From Streptomyces sp. RB17 (GTDB lineage: Bacteria > Actinomycetota > Actinomycetes > Streptomycetales > Streptomycetaceae): a DNA stretch of 64,000 bases. Below the pieces are notes generated by a model. That model saw only the letters and a program-made list of their open reading frames with translations. It had not been told where the DNA came from and ran no database searches. The stretch covers positions 1-64,000 of the forward strand of contig NZ_WEGL01000005.1 in NCBI RefSeq assembly GCF_009604455.1, given 5' to 3'. The translations under genes and the position numbers were made by a program. Positions 52,178-60,862 of this stretch are shown here, in pieces; positions within the stretch are counted from its first letter, which is position 1, and each line of letters begins with the position of its first letter.

Positions 52178-53527
52178 ATGGACCGCACGCGTCTGCACGC
52201 CCTCCTGGCCCGCGAGAGCGCCGAGGCCGAGCGCCGCAACCCGCGCTCCCGCACGGCCCACGCGGAGGCCGACCACCTCTTCGGCCGGGTGCCGATGACC
52301 TGGATGAACAAGACGGCCGGTGCCTTTCCCCGCTATCTGGCCGGTGCGCGCGGCGCCCGGGTCACCGATGTGGACGGGCACGAGTACATCGACTTCTGCC
52401 TCGGCGACACCGGTGCGATGGCCGGCCACTCGCCCGCCCCGGTCACTCAGGCCGTGCAGCGGCGGTTCGCCGAGCTGGGCGGGGCGACGGCGATGCTGCC
52501 GACGGAGGACGCGGAGTGGGTGGGCGCCGAGCTGACTCGCCGGTTCGGACCGGCGCGCTGGAGCTTCTCGCTCACCGCGACCGACGCGAACCGCTGGGCG
52601 ATCCGGCTCGCCCGGGCCGTCACCGGGCGCCCGAAGATCCTGGTCAACAGCTACTGCTATCACGGCAGCGTCGACGAGTCGCTGATCGTCGTCGGCCCGG
52701 ACGGCACGGGCACCGCCCGGCCCGGCAACGTCGGCGCCCCCTGCGACGTGACCCTGACCAGCCGGGTGGCGGAGTTCAACGACCTCGCCGGCCTGGAGCG
52801 CGAACTGGCCCACGGCGACGTCGCCGCCGTCCTGATGGAGCCCGCCCTCACCAACATCGGCATCGTCCTGCCCGAGCCCGCCTATCTCGCCGGCGTCCGC
52901 GCGCTGACCCGGCGGTACGGCAGCCTGCTCATCAACGACGAGACCCACACCTTCTCCGCCGGACCCGGCGGCTGCACCGCCGCATGGGACCTGGAACCCG
53001 ACCTGCTGACCATCGGCAAGGCCATCGGCGGCGGCATCCCGGCCGGTGCCTACGGGCTGTCCGCCGAACTCGCCGAGCGGCTGCTCGCCCGCACCGACCT
53101 GGACCTCGTCGACATGGGCGGCGTCGGCGGCACCCTCGCCGGCAACGCGCTGTCGGTCGCCGCCATGCGGGCCACCCTCGAACACGTCCTCACCGACGAG
53201 GCGTTCGCCCGGATGACCAAGCTCTCCGAGCGCTTCGAGGCAGGTGTGCGGACGGGCATCGAGACGCACCGGCTGCCGTGGTCCGTGAGCCGGCTCGGCG
53301 CCCGCACCGAGTACCGTTTCACCAGCCCGGCGCCGCGCACCGGCACCGAGTCCGCGGCCGTCTCCGACCCGGAGCTGGAGGACTTCCTGCACCTCTACCT
53401 CGCCAACCGCGGCATCCTGCTGACCCCGTTCCACAACATGGCTCTCATGTGCCCGGACACCACCGAACAGGACGTCGACACCCACACCGAGGTCTTCGCC
53501 GCCGCCCTCGCCGAACTGGCCGACTGA
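52178..53527 (+). CDS. Class III PLP-dependent aminotransferase (glutamate-1-semialdehyde aminomutase-like)
   Basis: A 449-residue PLP enzyme. The Schiff-base lysine is Lys281 in TIGKAIGGGIPAGAYG, with the cofactor aspartate in LLINDETHTF. The usual SGTEA phosphate-binding motif is replaced by TATDANRW, a variant shared with a subgroup of actinobacterial transaminases that are not HemL. ATG 52178 after GAGGTACTCC. An Lrp/AsnC regulator follows after 33 bases, so the substrate is likely an amino acid or amine, with the regulator sensing it. Confidence 0.92.
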   Translation: MDRTRLHALLARESAEAERRNPRSRTAHAEADHLFGRVPMTWMNKTAGAFPRYLAGARGARVTDVDGHEYIDFCLGDTGAMAGHSPAPVTQAVQRRFAELGGATAMLPTEDAEWVGAELTRRFGPARWSFSLTATDANRWAIRLARAVTGRPKILVNSYCYHGSVDESLIVVGPDGTGTARPGNVGAPCDVTLTSRVAEFNDLAGLERELAHGDVAAVLMEPALTNIGIVLPEPAYLAGVRALTRRYGSLLINDETHTFSAGPGGCTAAWDLEPDLLTIGKAIGGGIPAGAYGLSAELAERLLARTDLDLVDMGGVGGTLAGNALSVAAMRATLEHVLTDEAFARMTKLSERFEAGVRTGIETHRLPWSVSRLGARTEYRFTSPAPRTGTESAAVSDPELEDFLHLYLANRGILLTPFHNMALMCPDTTEQDVDTHTEVFAAALAELAD

Positions 53528-53560
53528 GACCTGTGGTCGTACCCGCACGAAAGGACACGC

Positions 53561-54001
53561 GTGGACGAGATCGACCGGGCCATCCTGCGCGAGCTGCAGA
53601 CCGACGGCCGTATCGCCTACGCCGACCTCGGCCCGAAGGTCGGCCTGTCCGCCTCGGCGGCCCGGCAGCGGCTGCAGCGCCTGCTCGACTCCAAGGCCGT
53701 CCAGGTGGTGGGCGTCACCGACCCGATGGCCATGGGCGGCCAGGCCATGGCCCTGCTCGGCATCGGCGTCGACGGCGACCCCCGGACCGTCGCCGACGCC
53801 CTCGCCGAGCGCCCGGAGGTCGTGTACTCGGTGCTGACCTCGGGCGGATTCGACCTGTTCGCCGAGGTGGTCGCGCCCGGCCCGAAGGCCCTGCTGGACT
53901 TCGTCAACGACGTGGTACGGCCCGTGGAAGGCGTCCGCGAGATCCAGTCCTTCCCGTACTTCGGCATCCACACCCACCGCTTCCTGTGGGACGTGGGCTG
54001 A
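53561..54001 (+). CDS. Lrp/AsnC-family regulator
   Basis: A 146-residue regulator: HTH (DEIDRAILRELQTDGRIAYADLGPKVGLSASAARQRLQRLLD) at 2-50 and RAM domain at 65-140 (ALLGIGVDGDPRTVADALAERPEVVYSVLTSGGFDLFAEVVAP). The GTG 53561 follows GAAAGGACACGC. It is the second gene of the aminotransferase operon and probably responds to that enzyme's amino-acid substrate or product. The dyad upstream of the operon (52073-52084) may be its site. Confidence 0.94.
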   Translation: MDEIDRAILRELQTDGRIAYADLGPKVGLSASAARQRLQRLLDSKAVQVVGVTDPMAMGGQAMALLGIGVDGDPRTVADALAERPEVVYSVLTSGGFDLFAEVVAPGPKALLDFVNDVVRPVEGVREIQSFPYFGIHTHRFLWDVG

Positions 54002-54013
54002 CCGGCCGGGCGG

Positions 54014-55120
54014 TCAGGCGACCGGTGGGGCGGGCGCCAGCACCAGCATGGTGACGTCGTCGCGGACCTCGTAGCCCTGCCGTACGAGGTCCGACCACAT
54101 CACCCCGGGCAGTTCGGCGGACGCCGTGCCGGTCAGGGCGGCCAGCCGCGCGGACAGCGGATAGAAGGCGTCGTCGGCGTCCCGCGCCTCCCACACCCCG
54201 TCGGAGGCAAGGAAGAGCCGGTCGCCCGGCCCGAGCGTCACGGTGACCTCCTTCGGCGGGCCGGCGCCGACCAGCCCGACCCCCAGGGGCGGTCCCGGTG
54301 CGACCGTCACCTCCAGGGCGTCCTCCTCGTGCAGCAGCAGGGGCGCCGGATGCCCGCAGGCCACCACCCGCACGGCACGCCCGTCGGGGGAGAACTCCAG
54401 CAGTACCCCGGTGGCGAACAGCTCCGCGTGCCGCACGCCAGCCGAGTCCACCGCCAGCCTGCGGTCCATCCGCGCGGCGACCGACTCCAGGTCCGGCTCG
54501 TCCAGCACCGCCTCGCGGAACGCGCCCAGCAGTGACACCACCGTCGTGACCGCCGACAGCCCGTGCCCCTGTACGTCCCCCATCACGGCTCGCACACCGT
54601 ACGGCCCGTCCCGCACGTCGAAGAAGTCCCCGCCCACCAGCGTCCCGTCCTGCGCGGCACGGTAGAAGCCCACGCAGCCCACGTTCCCGACCCGCTCCGG
54701 CAGCAGCGGCATCACGGCCCGCTGCACGGCCTCGCCGATCGCCCGCTCCGTGTCCAGCTGGGCGTCCCGGCGGCTGCGCACATACGACACGAACACACTC
54801 AGGATGGCCACGAACACGATCGTGAGCAGATCGGTGTTGCCGGGGCGGTTGAGATGGGTGGCCGGGATGTTCAGCACCACGACCACCCCGGCGCCGAGGA
54901 GCGCGGTGGCCAGCGGGCCGTACGACAGCACGGCCAGCGGTGGAATCGCGCCCAGCACGAAACCGGCGTCCCGCGCGTCGGGAGTGATCACCGTGGCCGC
55001 GGTGACGCCCGCGAGCAGCAGCACGGGCAGTACCCGTACCCACCACGGTGGCGGCGCACCCCGCAACCAGCCGCGATTTTCCAGGTCCCGACGCGACGAC
55101 CCGCCGCGCACCGATCTCAC
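54014..55120 (-). CDS. Membrane-bound PP2C (SpoIIE/RsbU-type) serine phosphatase
   Basis: A 368-residue protein with four hydrophobic spans in residues 25-115 (WVRVLPVLLLAGVTAATVI; GAIPPLAVLSYGPLATALLGAGVVVVLNI; LLTIVFVAILSVFVSYV) and a PP2C domain in 130-365: VGGDFFDVRDGPYGVRAVMGDVQGHG, VVACGHPAPLLLH, LFLASDGVWEARD. It belongs to the same family as the phosphatase at 20.7 kb and would dephosphorylate a STAS antagonist. The GTG start at 55120 has no strong ribosome site. It is convergent with the Lrp gene. Confidence 0.9.
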   Translation of the reverse strand: MRSVRGGSSRRDLENRGWLRGAPPPWWVRVLPVLLLAGVTAATVITPDARDAGFVLGAIPPLAVLSYGPLATALLGAGVVVVLNIPATHLNRPGNTDLLTIVFVAILSVFVSYVRSRRDAQLDTERAIGEAVQRAVMPLLPERVGNVGCVGFYRAAQDGTLVGGDFFDVRDGPYGVRAVMGDVQGHGLSAVTTVVSLLGAFREAVLDEPDLESVAARMDRRLAVDSAGVRHAELFATGVLLEFSPDGRAVRVVACGHPAPLLLHEEDALEVTVAPGPPLGVGLVGAGPPKEVTVTLGPGDRLFLASDGVWEARDADDAFYPLSARLAALTGTASAELPGVMWSDLVRQGYEVRDDVTMLVLAPAPPVA

Positions 55121-55312
55121 ATCCCCAAGCTACGCCGCCCTCCGCACCGGGGCCTCCCGCCGGCGACGCCCGGGCCGCGCAGGTCCGCGCCCCCGCGAGA
55201 GCAGCCGGCGGCGGACGTCCCGGGCGCCGTCGGCGAAAAGCGGTGGCCGCCCCGCGAGCGGCCCGTATAGCCTGGGCCGGCACGCCCGAGACGGACGAAG
55301 GAGGCGAGCGTC

Positions 55313-55369
55313 ATGGCCACTGTCATCCCGCGCTCCCACCTCCCTGTCACCCGGGTGTGCCACGCCTGA
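55313..55369 (+). CDS. Putative 18-residue leader peptide upstream of GNAT gene
   Basis: MATVIPRSHLPVTRVCHA followed by TGA, with a very strong ribosome site (AAGGAGGCGAGCGTC) directly before its ATG. Its stop is 50 bases before the GNAT start, and the spacer folds into a hairpin that overlaps the GNAT ribosome site. The strength of the site for so short a frame, and a single Cys next to the stop, suggest a translated leader that controls the next gene by attenuation. This is inference from layout; function and inducer are unknown. Confidence 0.6.
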   Translation: MATVIPRSHLPVTRVCHA

Positions 55370-55411
55370 CCGGGAGCGCATCCCGCCGCCGCAGGGCGGC
55401 ACGCATCCCGG
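55370..55411 (+). promoter_or_regulatory. Leader hairpin covering the GNAT ribosome site
   Basis: CCGGGA (55370-55375) can pair with TCCCGG (55406-55411), and CCGCC-gca-GGGCGG nests inside at about 55385-55398. The right arm ends in the first bases of the GGAGG ribosome site of the next gene. The left arm begins immediately after the leader peptide stop, so a ribosome at that stop would keep the hairpin open. Confidence 0.5.
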
Positions 55412-55419
55412 AGGAATCC

Positions 55420-56328
55420 ATGACCACCCTGGTCATCCGCGCGCTCGACACGAGCACCGCGCACCTTTTCGACACCATGCCCGACCCGCTGGCGTTCCGT
55501 GACAAGCACCGGAACACCCGCTACCGCCCCGACTGGCAGCGCATCGCCGTGCGCGACGGCCGCACCGTGGCCCGGGCCGCCTGGTGGGGCGGGCCCGAGG
55601 ACCCCGAGCCGCTTCTGATCAACTGGTTCGACGTGGCCGAGGGCGAGGAGGAGGCCGGAGCCGAACTCCTGCGGACGGCGCCCTGGCAGACCGGCGAGCT
55701 GGAACTCGACCTGCCCTCCGGCTGGCGCACCGCCCCCCGGCAGAAGACCGCCGTGGACCTGCGGTCCGCCGCCGCACGCGCGGCCGGCTACGCACCGCTG
55801 GTGGAGCGCTTCCTCTACCACTGGACCCCGGACCGGGGCCTGCCCGAGCGACCCGGCCGCCTCGTCTTCGCCGCCGAGCCGGACGACGCCGTGGTCCACG
55901 ACCTGCTCCGCCGCATCCACTCGGTCACCCTCGACGCCCACGCCCGCCGGGCCCTCCAGCAGGGCGGGCCGGACCTGGCCGCCCAGCGGGAACTGGACGT
56001 CTTCCACTGGTTTCCGTCCCCGCGGGCCTGGTGGCAGATCGCCCGCACCCCCGAGGGCGAGCCGGTCGGCATCCACATCCCCGCGCGCAATTCGTCCGGA
56101 CCCTGCGTCGGCTTCATCGGCGTCGTGCCGGAACAACGGGGCCACGGCTACGCCTACGACCTGCTCACCGAGTGCACCCACTTCCTGGCAGCCCAGGGGG
56201 CCGACTTCATCGCCGCCGCCACCGACCAGACCAACTTCCCCATGGCCGCACACTTCACCAGGGCCGGCTATCCCGTCGTCCGGGAGCGCATCAACTTCTG
56301 GACCGACCCCGTTGTCAGTGCCGGGTGA
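55420..56328 (+). CDS. GNAT family N-acetyltransferase
   Basis: A 302-residue protein; ATG 55420 after CCGGAGGAATCC. The N-terminal half (to about 165) is a partner domain rich in Trp and acidic residues (ARAAWWGGPEDPEPLLINWFD). The C-terminal half is a GNAT fold: GFIGVVPEQRGHGYAYDLLTECTHFL with the acetyl-CoA motif QRGHGYA, then TDQTNFPMAAHFTRAGYPVVRERINFW. The two-part form is common in Streptomyces for metabolite acetylation or self-resistance. A leader peptide and hairpin precede it. Confidence 0.9.
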   Translation: MTTLVIRALDTSTAHLFDTMPDPLAFRDKHRNTRYRPDWQRIAVRDGRTVARAAWWGGPEDPEPLLINWFDVAEGEEEAGAELLRTAPWQTGELELDLPSGWRTAPRQKTAVDLRSAAARAAGYAPLVERFLYHWTPDRGLPERPGRLVFAAEPDDAVVHDLLRRIHSVTLDAHARRALQQGGPDLAAQRELDVFHWFPSPRAWWQIARTPEGEPVGIHIPARNSSGPCVGFIGVVPEQRGHGYAYDLLTECTHFLAAQGADFIAAATDQTNFPMAAHFTRAGYPVVRERINFWTDPVVSAG

Positions 56329-56549
56329 CATGCTGGGCGTCAGTGGTGATCGGCTGCGGAACGGGCTTCGCCGCCGTACGGGATCTCTTCGCTGCACATC
56401 GCGGGCGACCGGGCGTGGTTCCACTGGTGACAGCCGTTCGGGGCGCCGGGAGGGGAGGGGGACGGAGGCGCGCCGCGCTGTCCGGCCGGAGTTCTACTCT
56501 TGATCAACAAGGCCGGCTGTCAACGGCCGCCCGATGACAGGAGAGTTGG

Positions 56550-57395
56550 ATGAACACGACCCGCCCCACGCTGAGCGACGCCGCCGCCGGACTCGCCGCG
56601 AACTCCGCCGTCGACGCGGACTCCTGGTGGTTCGGCGGCAAGCTGTACGACCGCGAGAAGGTCTTATGGGTGAAGATCCACGCGATGGAGATGGGCGGAG
56701 CCTGTCTCAGCACGGTCGCGCTGCTCCAGGAACCGGACGGCCGCACCGGCCACAAGCACGTGATCGAGTCCCGGGACGGCGTGACCCTGTCCGCGGACTC
56801 GCTCGACGTGAAGACGTCGATCCTGAGCGTCGGCGGGAACGTGGACGAGCTGGAGATAGCCGGTGCCACGGACACCGCGTCGATTCGGCTCACCCTTCGG
56901 CGCGAGGGTCCCGTGCTCCACAACGGCGGCGCCGGAGTCTTCCCCTTCTTCGGCGGGACGACGGGGCAGTACGCGCTGCCCGGCCTGACCGCGTCGGGAA
57001 CCATCACCGAGGAGGGGGTCGCACGCCGGGTCGCAGGACGCACCTGGTTCGACCGCCAGTGGATTTCCGGGACCGCCGAGGCACCGCGGTTCACCTGGCT
57101 CGGACTCGACCTCGGCGCGGGCCGGTACCTGAGCGTCTGGGACACGGCGGGAGACGGCACCTCCTGGCTCACCGAGCTGAGGCCGGACGGCTCACACCTG
57201 ATCACCAGGGCTCGTCGAACCGACCGGGACGGGCACTGGGTGCTGACCGCTGAGAGCCTCGACGTGTCCCTCGACATCACCCATCGCGAGCTGTTCGCCA
57301 CGCAAGGCGCCTACACCGGGGCATGTCACGTCACCGGCACGCTCGCGGGAGAGGACATCGAGGGGCACGGCTTCACGGACGTCATCGGCTACTGA
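56550..57395 (+). CDS. AttH/CrtC-like lipocalin-type protein with a TTA codon
   Basis: A 281-residue protein; ATG 56550 after AGGAGAGTTGG. It resembles the AttH/carotenoid 1,2-hydratase-like lipocalin pair: DADSWWFGGKLYD, KTSILSVGGNVDELEIAGATDTASIRLTL, RTWFDRQWISGTAEAPRFTWLGLDLGAGRYLSVWD. The W..R.W.DRQW and AFTW/GLDLG motifs are family marks. Members hydrate or hydrolyse hydrophobic substrates or act in antibiotic assembly. No signal peptide is seen. Leu39 is encoded by TTA (56664-56666), so it is a bldA-dependent candidate. Confidence 0.82.
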   Translation: MNTTRPTLSDAAAGLAANSAVDADSWWFGGKLYDREKVLWVKIHAMEMGGACLSTVALLQEPDGRTGHKHVIESRDGVTLSADSLDVKTSILSVGGNVDELEIAGATDTASIRLTLRREGPVLHNGGAGVFPFFGGTTGQYALPGLTASGTITEEGVARRVAGRTWFDRQWISGTAEAPRFTWLGLDLGAGRYLSVWDTAGDGTSWLTELRPDGSHLITRARRTDRDGHWVLTAESLDVSLDITHRELFATQGAYTGACHVTGTLAGEDIEGHGFTDVIGY

Positions 57396-57419
57396 GGGTG
57401 CCGGGTTCTGGCGTTCCGG

Positions 57420-57457
57420 CCTCGGGGTGAGCCGGATTGATTCGTCCCACCCCGAGG
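57420..57457. terminator. Bidirectional terminator hairpin
   Basis: CCTCGGGGTG (57420-57429) and CACCCCGAGG (57448-57457) form a perfect 10-bp stem with an 18-base loop. It lies between the convergent stops of the AttH-like gene and the Gfo/Idh/MocA gene, serving both. Confidence 0.85.
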
Positions 57458-57481
57458 CAGGCCGGCAGAGGGCGCGCGGTG

Positions 57482-58384
57482 TCAGTCGGCCCGGACCAGG
57501 TCCCTGCCCTCCGTCAGGCGGGCCTGCGCCGTCGCCAGGATCTCGGTGACACGCAGGCCGAACGCGGCGTCGCAGGCGTGGGGGCGGCCCGTGCGGGCGG
57601 CCGTGAGCAGGGCGTCGATGGCGCGGGAGAGCGCGGGGACCGCCCCCTCGGAACTCCCCGGCATCAACGCCACGCCCGCCTCGCCCCGCAGTTCCACCTC
57701 GGCCCCGGCCGCCGCCGGCGGCGCCGTCAGGCTCAGCGTGAGTGCGCTCGACGCGCCGGTGGCATGGTCGAGGACCAGATGCACGGTGTCCGCCGGACCG
57801 TGCGCCGCCGCCACGACCTGCCGTACGTCGCCCAGGACCGGCAGCAGCACCGACAGGGCGTGCGGACCGACGTCCCACAGCGCGCCCTTCTCCCGCCGCC
57901 ACGGCGAGGCCGCGAACGGGCTGTCGGAGGTGAACACGGCCCCCAGCCACTGCGCGCGGCCCGTGAACCAGCCTGCCACGGCCGCCTGTTCCTCGATCCA
58001 GGCGTCCGGTTCCTTCTGGAAGCGCGCGGTGAAGAAGACCACCGAGGCCACCCCGGCCCCCTCGACCGCGGCCACGACGTTCCGCCCCTCGGCCACCGAC
58101 ACCGCGAGCGGCTTGTCCAGCAGCAGATGACGGCCCGCCCGAGCCGCCCGCACCGCCAACTCCGCCTGCACGGACGGCGGCAGGGCCACGGCGACGGCGT
58201 CCACCCCGGCCAGCAGCGCGTCCACGTCGTCGTACGCGGGGACGTCGTACCGCCCGGCCAGCGCCGTGGCGGCCTCCGGCCGGCGGCCCCACACCCCGGT
58301 GAACTCCACGCCGGGGTGCCCGGCGAGGGCGGGGGCGTACGCCGCCTGGGCCCACGGGCCCGTCCCCAGCAGTCCGATACGCAT
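57482..58384 (-). CDS. Gfo/Idh/MocA-family NAD(P)-dependent oxidoreductase
   Basis: A 300-residue oxidoreductase with Rossmann motif GLLGTGPWAQAAYAPAL, a second-strand GVWGRR (NADP-type Arg), VALPPSVQAELAVRAARAG, the catalytic HLLLDKPLAVS (Lys of the EKP-like motif) and C-terminal dimer domain from about 125 (ALWDVGPHALSVLLPVLGD with conserved D-x-x-x-H). ATG 58384 after GAAAGGAACGCCAC. It follows the graspetide ligase by 35 bases on the same strand, so it is probably the third gene of that operon. Whether it acts on the peptide or is an unrelated sugar dehydrogenase is open. Confidence 0.9.
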   Translation of the reverse strand: MRIGLLGTGPWAQAAYAPALAGHPGVEFTGVWGRRPEAATALAGRYDVPAYDDVDALLAGVDAVAVALPPSVQAELAVRAARAGRHLLLDKPLAVSVAEGRNVVAAVEGAGVASVVFFTARFQKEPDAWIEEQAAVAGWFTGRAQWLGAVFTSDSPFAASPWRREKGALWDVGPHALSVLLPVLGDVRQVVAAAHGPADTVHLVLDHATGASSALTLSLTAPPAAAGAEVELRGEAGVALMPGSSEGAVPALSRAIDALLTAARTGRPHACDAAFGLRVTEILATAQARLTEGRDLVRAD

Positions 58385-58419
58385 GTGGCGTTCCTTTCTC
58401 CGAGCCGATCCCCGCACCG

Positions 58420-59403
58420 TCAAGAGCCTGCACTCCGCTCGCCCTCGGCACACCTGCCGTCCGGATCCCCGTCCGCGGCGAGCCACGCGGCGATCGTGGC
58501 GGCGATGGGCTGACCTGTGTCCATCTCGACGAACCCGAACTGACCCGACTGGTTGCACTCCAGGAACCACCAGATCCCGTCGGCGTCCTCGGCGAAGTCG
58601 AATGCGCCGTAGGCCAGTTCTGCGCCCCTCATGTACCGTCGTACGCCCTCGGCGACGCGCGGTGGTACGTCGGCGGGGAGCCAGGGAGAGACCGACGGGG
58701 CGAAGCGGACGTCGACGTCGTCCGGGTGGGCGTCCGGGTCGGCGGGCTTGCGCGCGGCCAACAGCGTGTCGCCGACGACGGTGAGCCGGACGTCGGCCCG
58801 CTTGGCGATCCGCCGCTGCAGCAGCGTCGGACCGTAGGCCACCGCCGAGAAGTCGGTGTCCGGCGCGACCCGGCTGGTCGGCACCGCGCGCGGCGGCTCC
58901 TGCGGATGGGCGCCGGACACCGGCTTGACCACCAGATCCGGGAAGCGCTCCGCGAACTCCCGGGCGGCCTGCGGGAACGTGGTGATCAGCGTGGCCGGCA
59001 CGGGGAGGCCGCTGTCCTGGGCGAGATGCAGCTGCCAGGGCTTGTGGCGGGCGCGGCGGGCCGCGTCCGGATGGTTCATCCAGCGCGCGGCGGTCGTGCG
59101 CAGCATGCCGTACAGCGCCTGCGTCGACTCCTCCGTCAGCCAGGCGGACGGCTGGGCGGCGCGGGCGGCGGCGTCGCCGGGCCTGCGCACCCAGACGGAG
59201 CGCAGGCCGCTCATGCTCACCAGGCGCCCGCCGACGGACAGATGTCCACGGCAGGCGCCCCGCACGTACTCGCCCGACAGCGCCACCCCGTTGGTCAGAT
59301 CGGCGGGGTCGAGCCGGACGACGGGCACACCGGCCTCGCCCAGTCGGAGGACCACCATGTCCGCCGTCACGTCCTCGTCACTGGTCAGGATGAGCACGGT
59401 CAT
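58420..59403 (-). CDS. tgmB: ATP-grasp ribosomal peptide maturase (graspetide ligase, TgmB type)
   Basis: A 327-residue ATP-grasp ligase that activates Asp/Glu side chains of a precursor peptide and joins them to Ser, Thr or Lys side chains. It has the TgmB layout: N-terminal domain starting VLILTSDEDVTADMVVLRLGEAGVPVVRLDPAD, the precursor-recognition region (WVRRPGDA near 72; MLRTTAARWMNHPDAARRARHK at 100-121), ATP lysine in VVKPVSGAH (Lys160), LTVVGDTLLAARKP (206-220) and magnesium residues Glu282 and Asn284 in FLECNQSGQFGFVE. It lies 16 bases behind the precursor gene. Confidence 0.93.
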   Translation of the reverse strand: MTVLILTSDEDVTADMVVLRLGEAGVPVVRLDPADLTNGVALSGEYVRGACRGHLSVGGRLVSMSGLRSVWVRRPGDAAARAAQPSAWLTEESTQALYGMLRTTAARWMNHPDAARRARHKPWQLHLAQDSGLPVPATLITTFPQAAREFAERFPDLVVKPVSGAHPQEPPRAVPTSRVAPDTDFSAVAYGPTLLQRRIAKRADVRLTVVGDTLLAARKPADPDAHPDDVDVRFAPSVSPWLPADVPPRVAEGVRRYMRGAELAYGAFDFAEDADGIWWFLECNQSGQFGFVEMDTGQPIAATIAAWLAADGDPDGRCAEGERSAGS

Positions 59404-59419
59404 GTTCCAAGGCCCGGGT

Positions 59420-59611
59420 TCAGTCGTCGAAGTGCGTCTTGGAACCGGCCGTCGAGGTCGTGGTCCCGAGTGCTCTCAGGGTCGCGTGGTCGGTGGCGGC
59501 GATGCGCCCGTCCGGGAGGACGTTCAACTGCAGTCCGGAGTCGTACGCGTACGGAGTGGTGACGTCCAACTGCACAGCGGGGCGCGCGTAGTTGAGCGTG
59601 AACGGTTGCAT
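59420..59611 (-). CDS. tgmA: Graspetide (ATP-grasp-modified RiPP) precursor peptide
   Basis: A 63-residue peptide; ATG 59611 after GGGAGAGACC. The leader (1-49) begins with PFTLNYARP, the recognition sequence of this precursor family, followed by YDSGLQLNVLPDGRIAATD. The core is at the C-terminus, TTTSTAGSKTHFDD (50-63): donors Thr, Ser and Lys, and acceptors Asp62 and Asp63 at the very end. Ester or amide rings between these side chains are expected after TgmB action. The usual third gene, an O-methyltransferase, is absent; an oxidoreductase follows instead. No protease or exporter gene is adjacent. Confidence 0.88.
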   Translation of the reverse strand: MQPFTLNYARPAVQLDVTTPYAYDSGLQLNVLPDGRIAATDHATLRALGTTTSTAGSKTHFDD

Positions 59612-59792
59612 GGTCTCTCCCTGATTCGGCTTTCACGTCCTTATACGAATCGAACGGGTGATTGGTTTCCTCACGCTGAGTAACCACAGGTCGGAGGGGG
59701 TGCCCGACGGGCACCGCAGAACGGGTGTGCCTGCATGGCCGATGACGCGGGAGAAGACCGGGACGTTGCGATTCCGCGGGGAAAGGGAGCGG

Positions 59793-60674
<882 letters not shown>

Positions 60675-60862
60675 GCCCCCAGCCTACGTCCCGCAACAGC
60701 GGCTTGCGGCGGCCGACTTCGACCATTGCTACGACTGTTTTCAGTCAAACCCAGGCGGTCACTACCCGTACTGAATCCGTACCGCTAGCGTGAGGGCGCC
60801 GCGTCGCCACACCAGGGGCACTGGGCCCCGCCGGGACTAGCGCGCGGCGGAGGATTTCCCCT

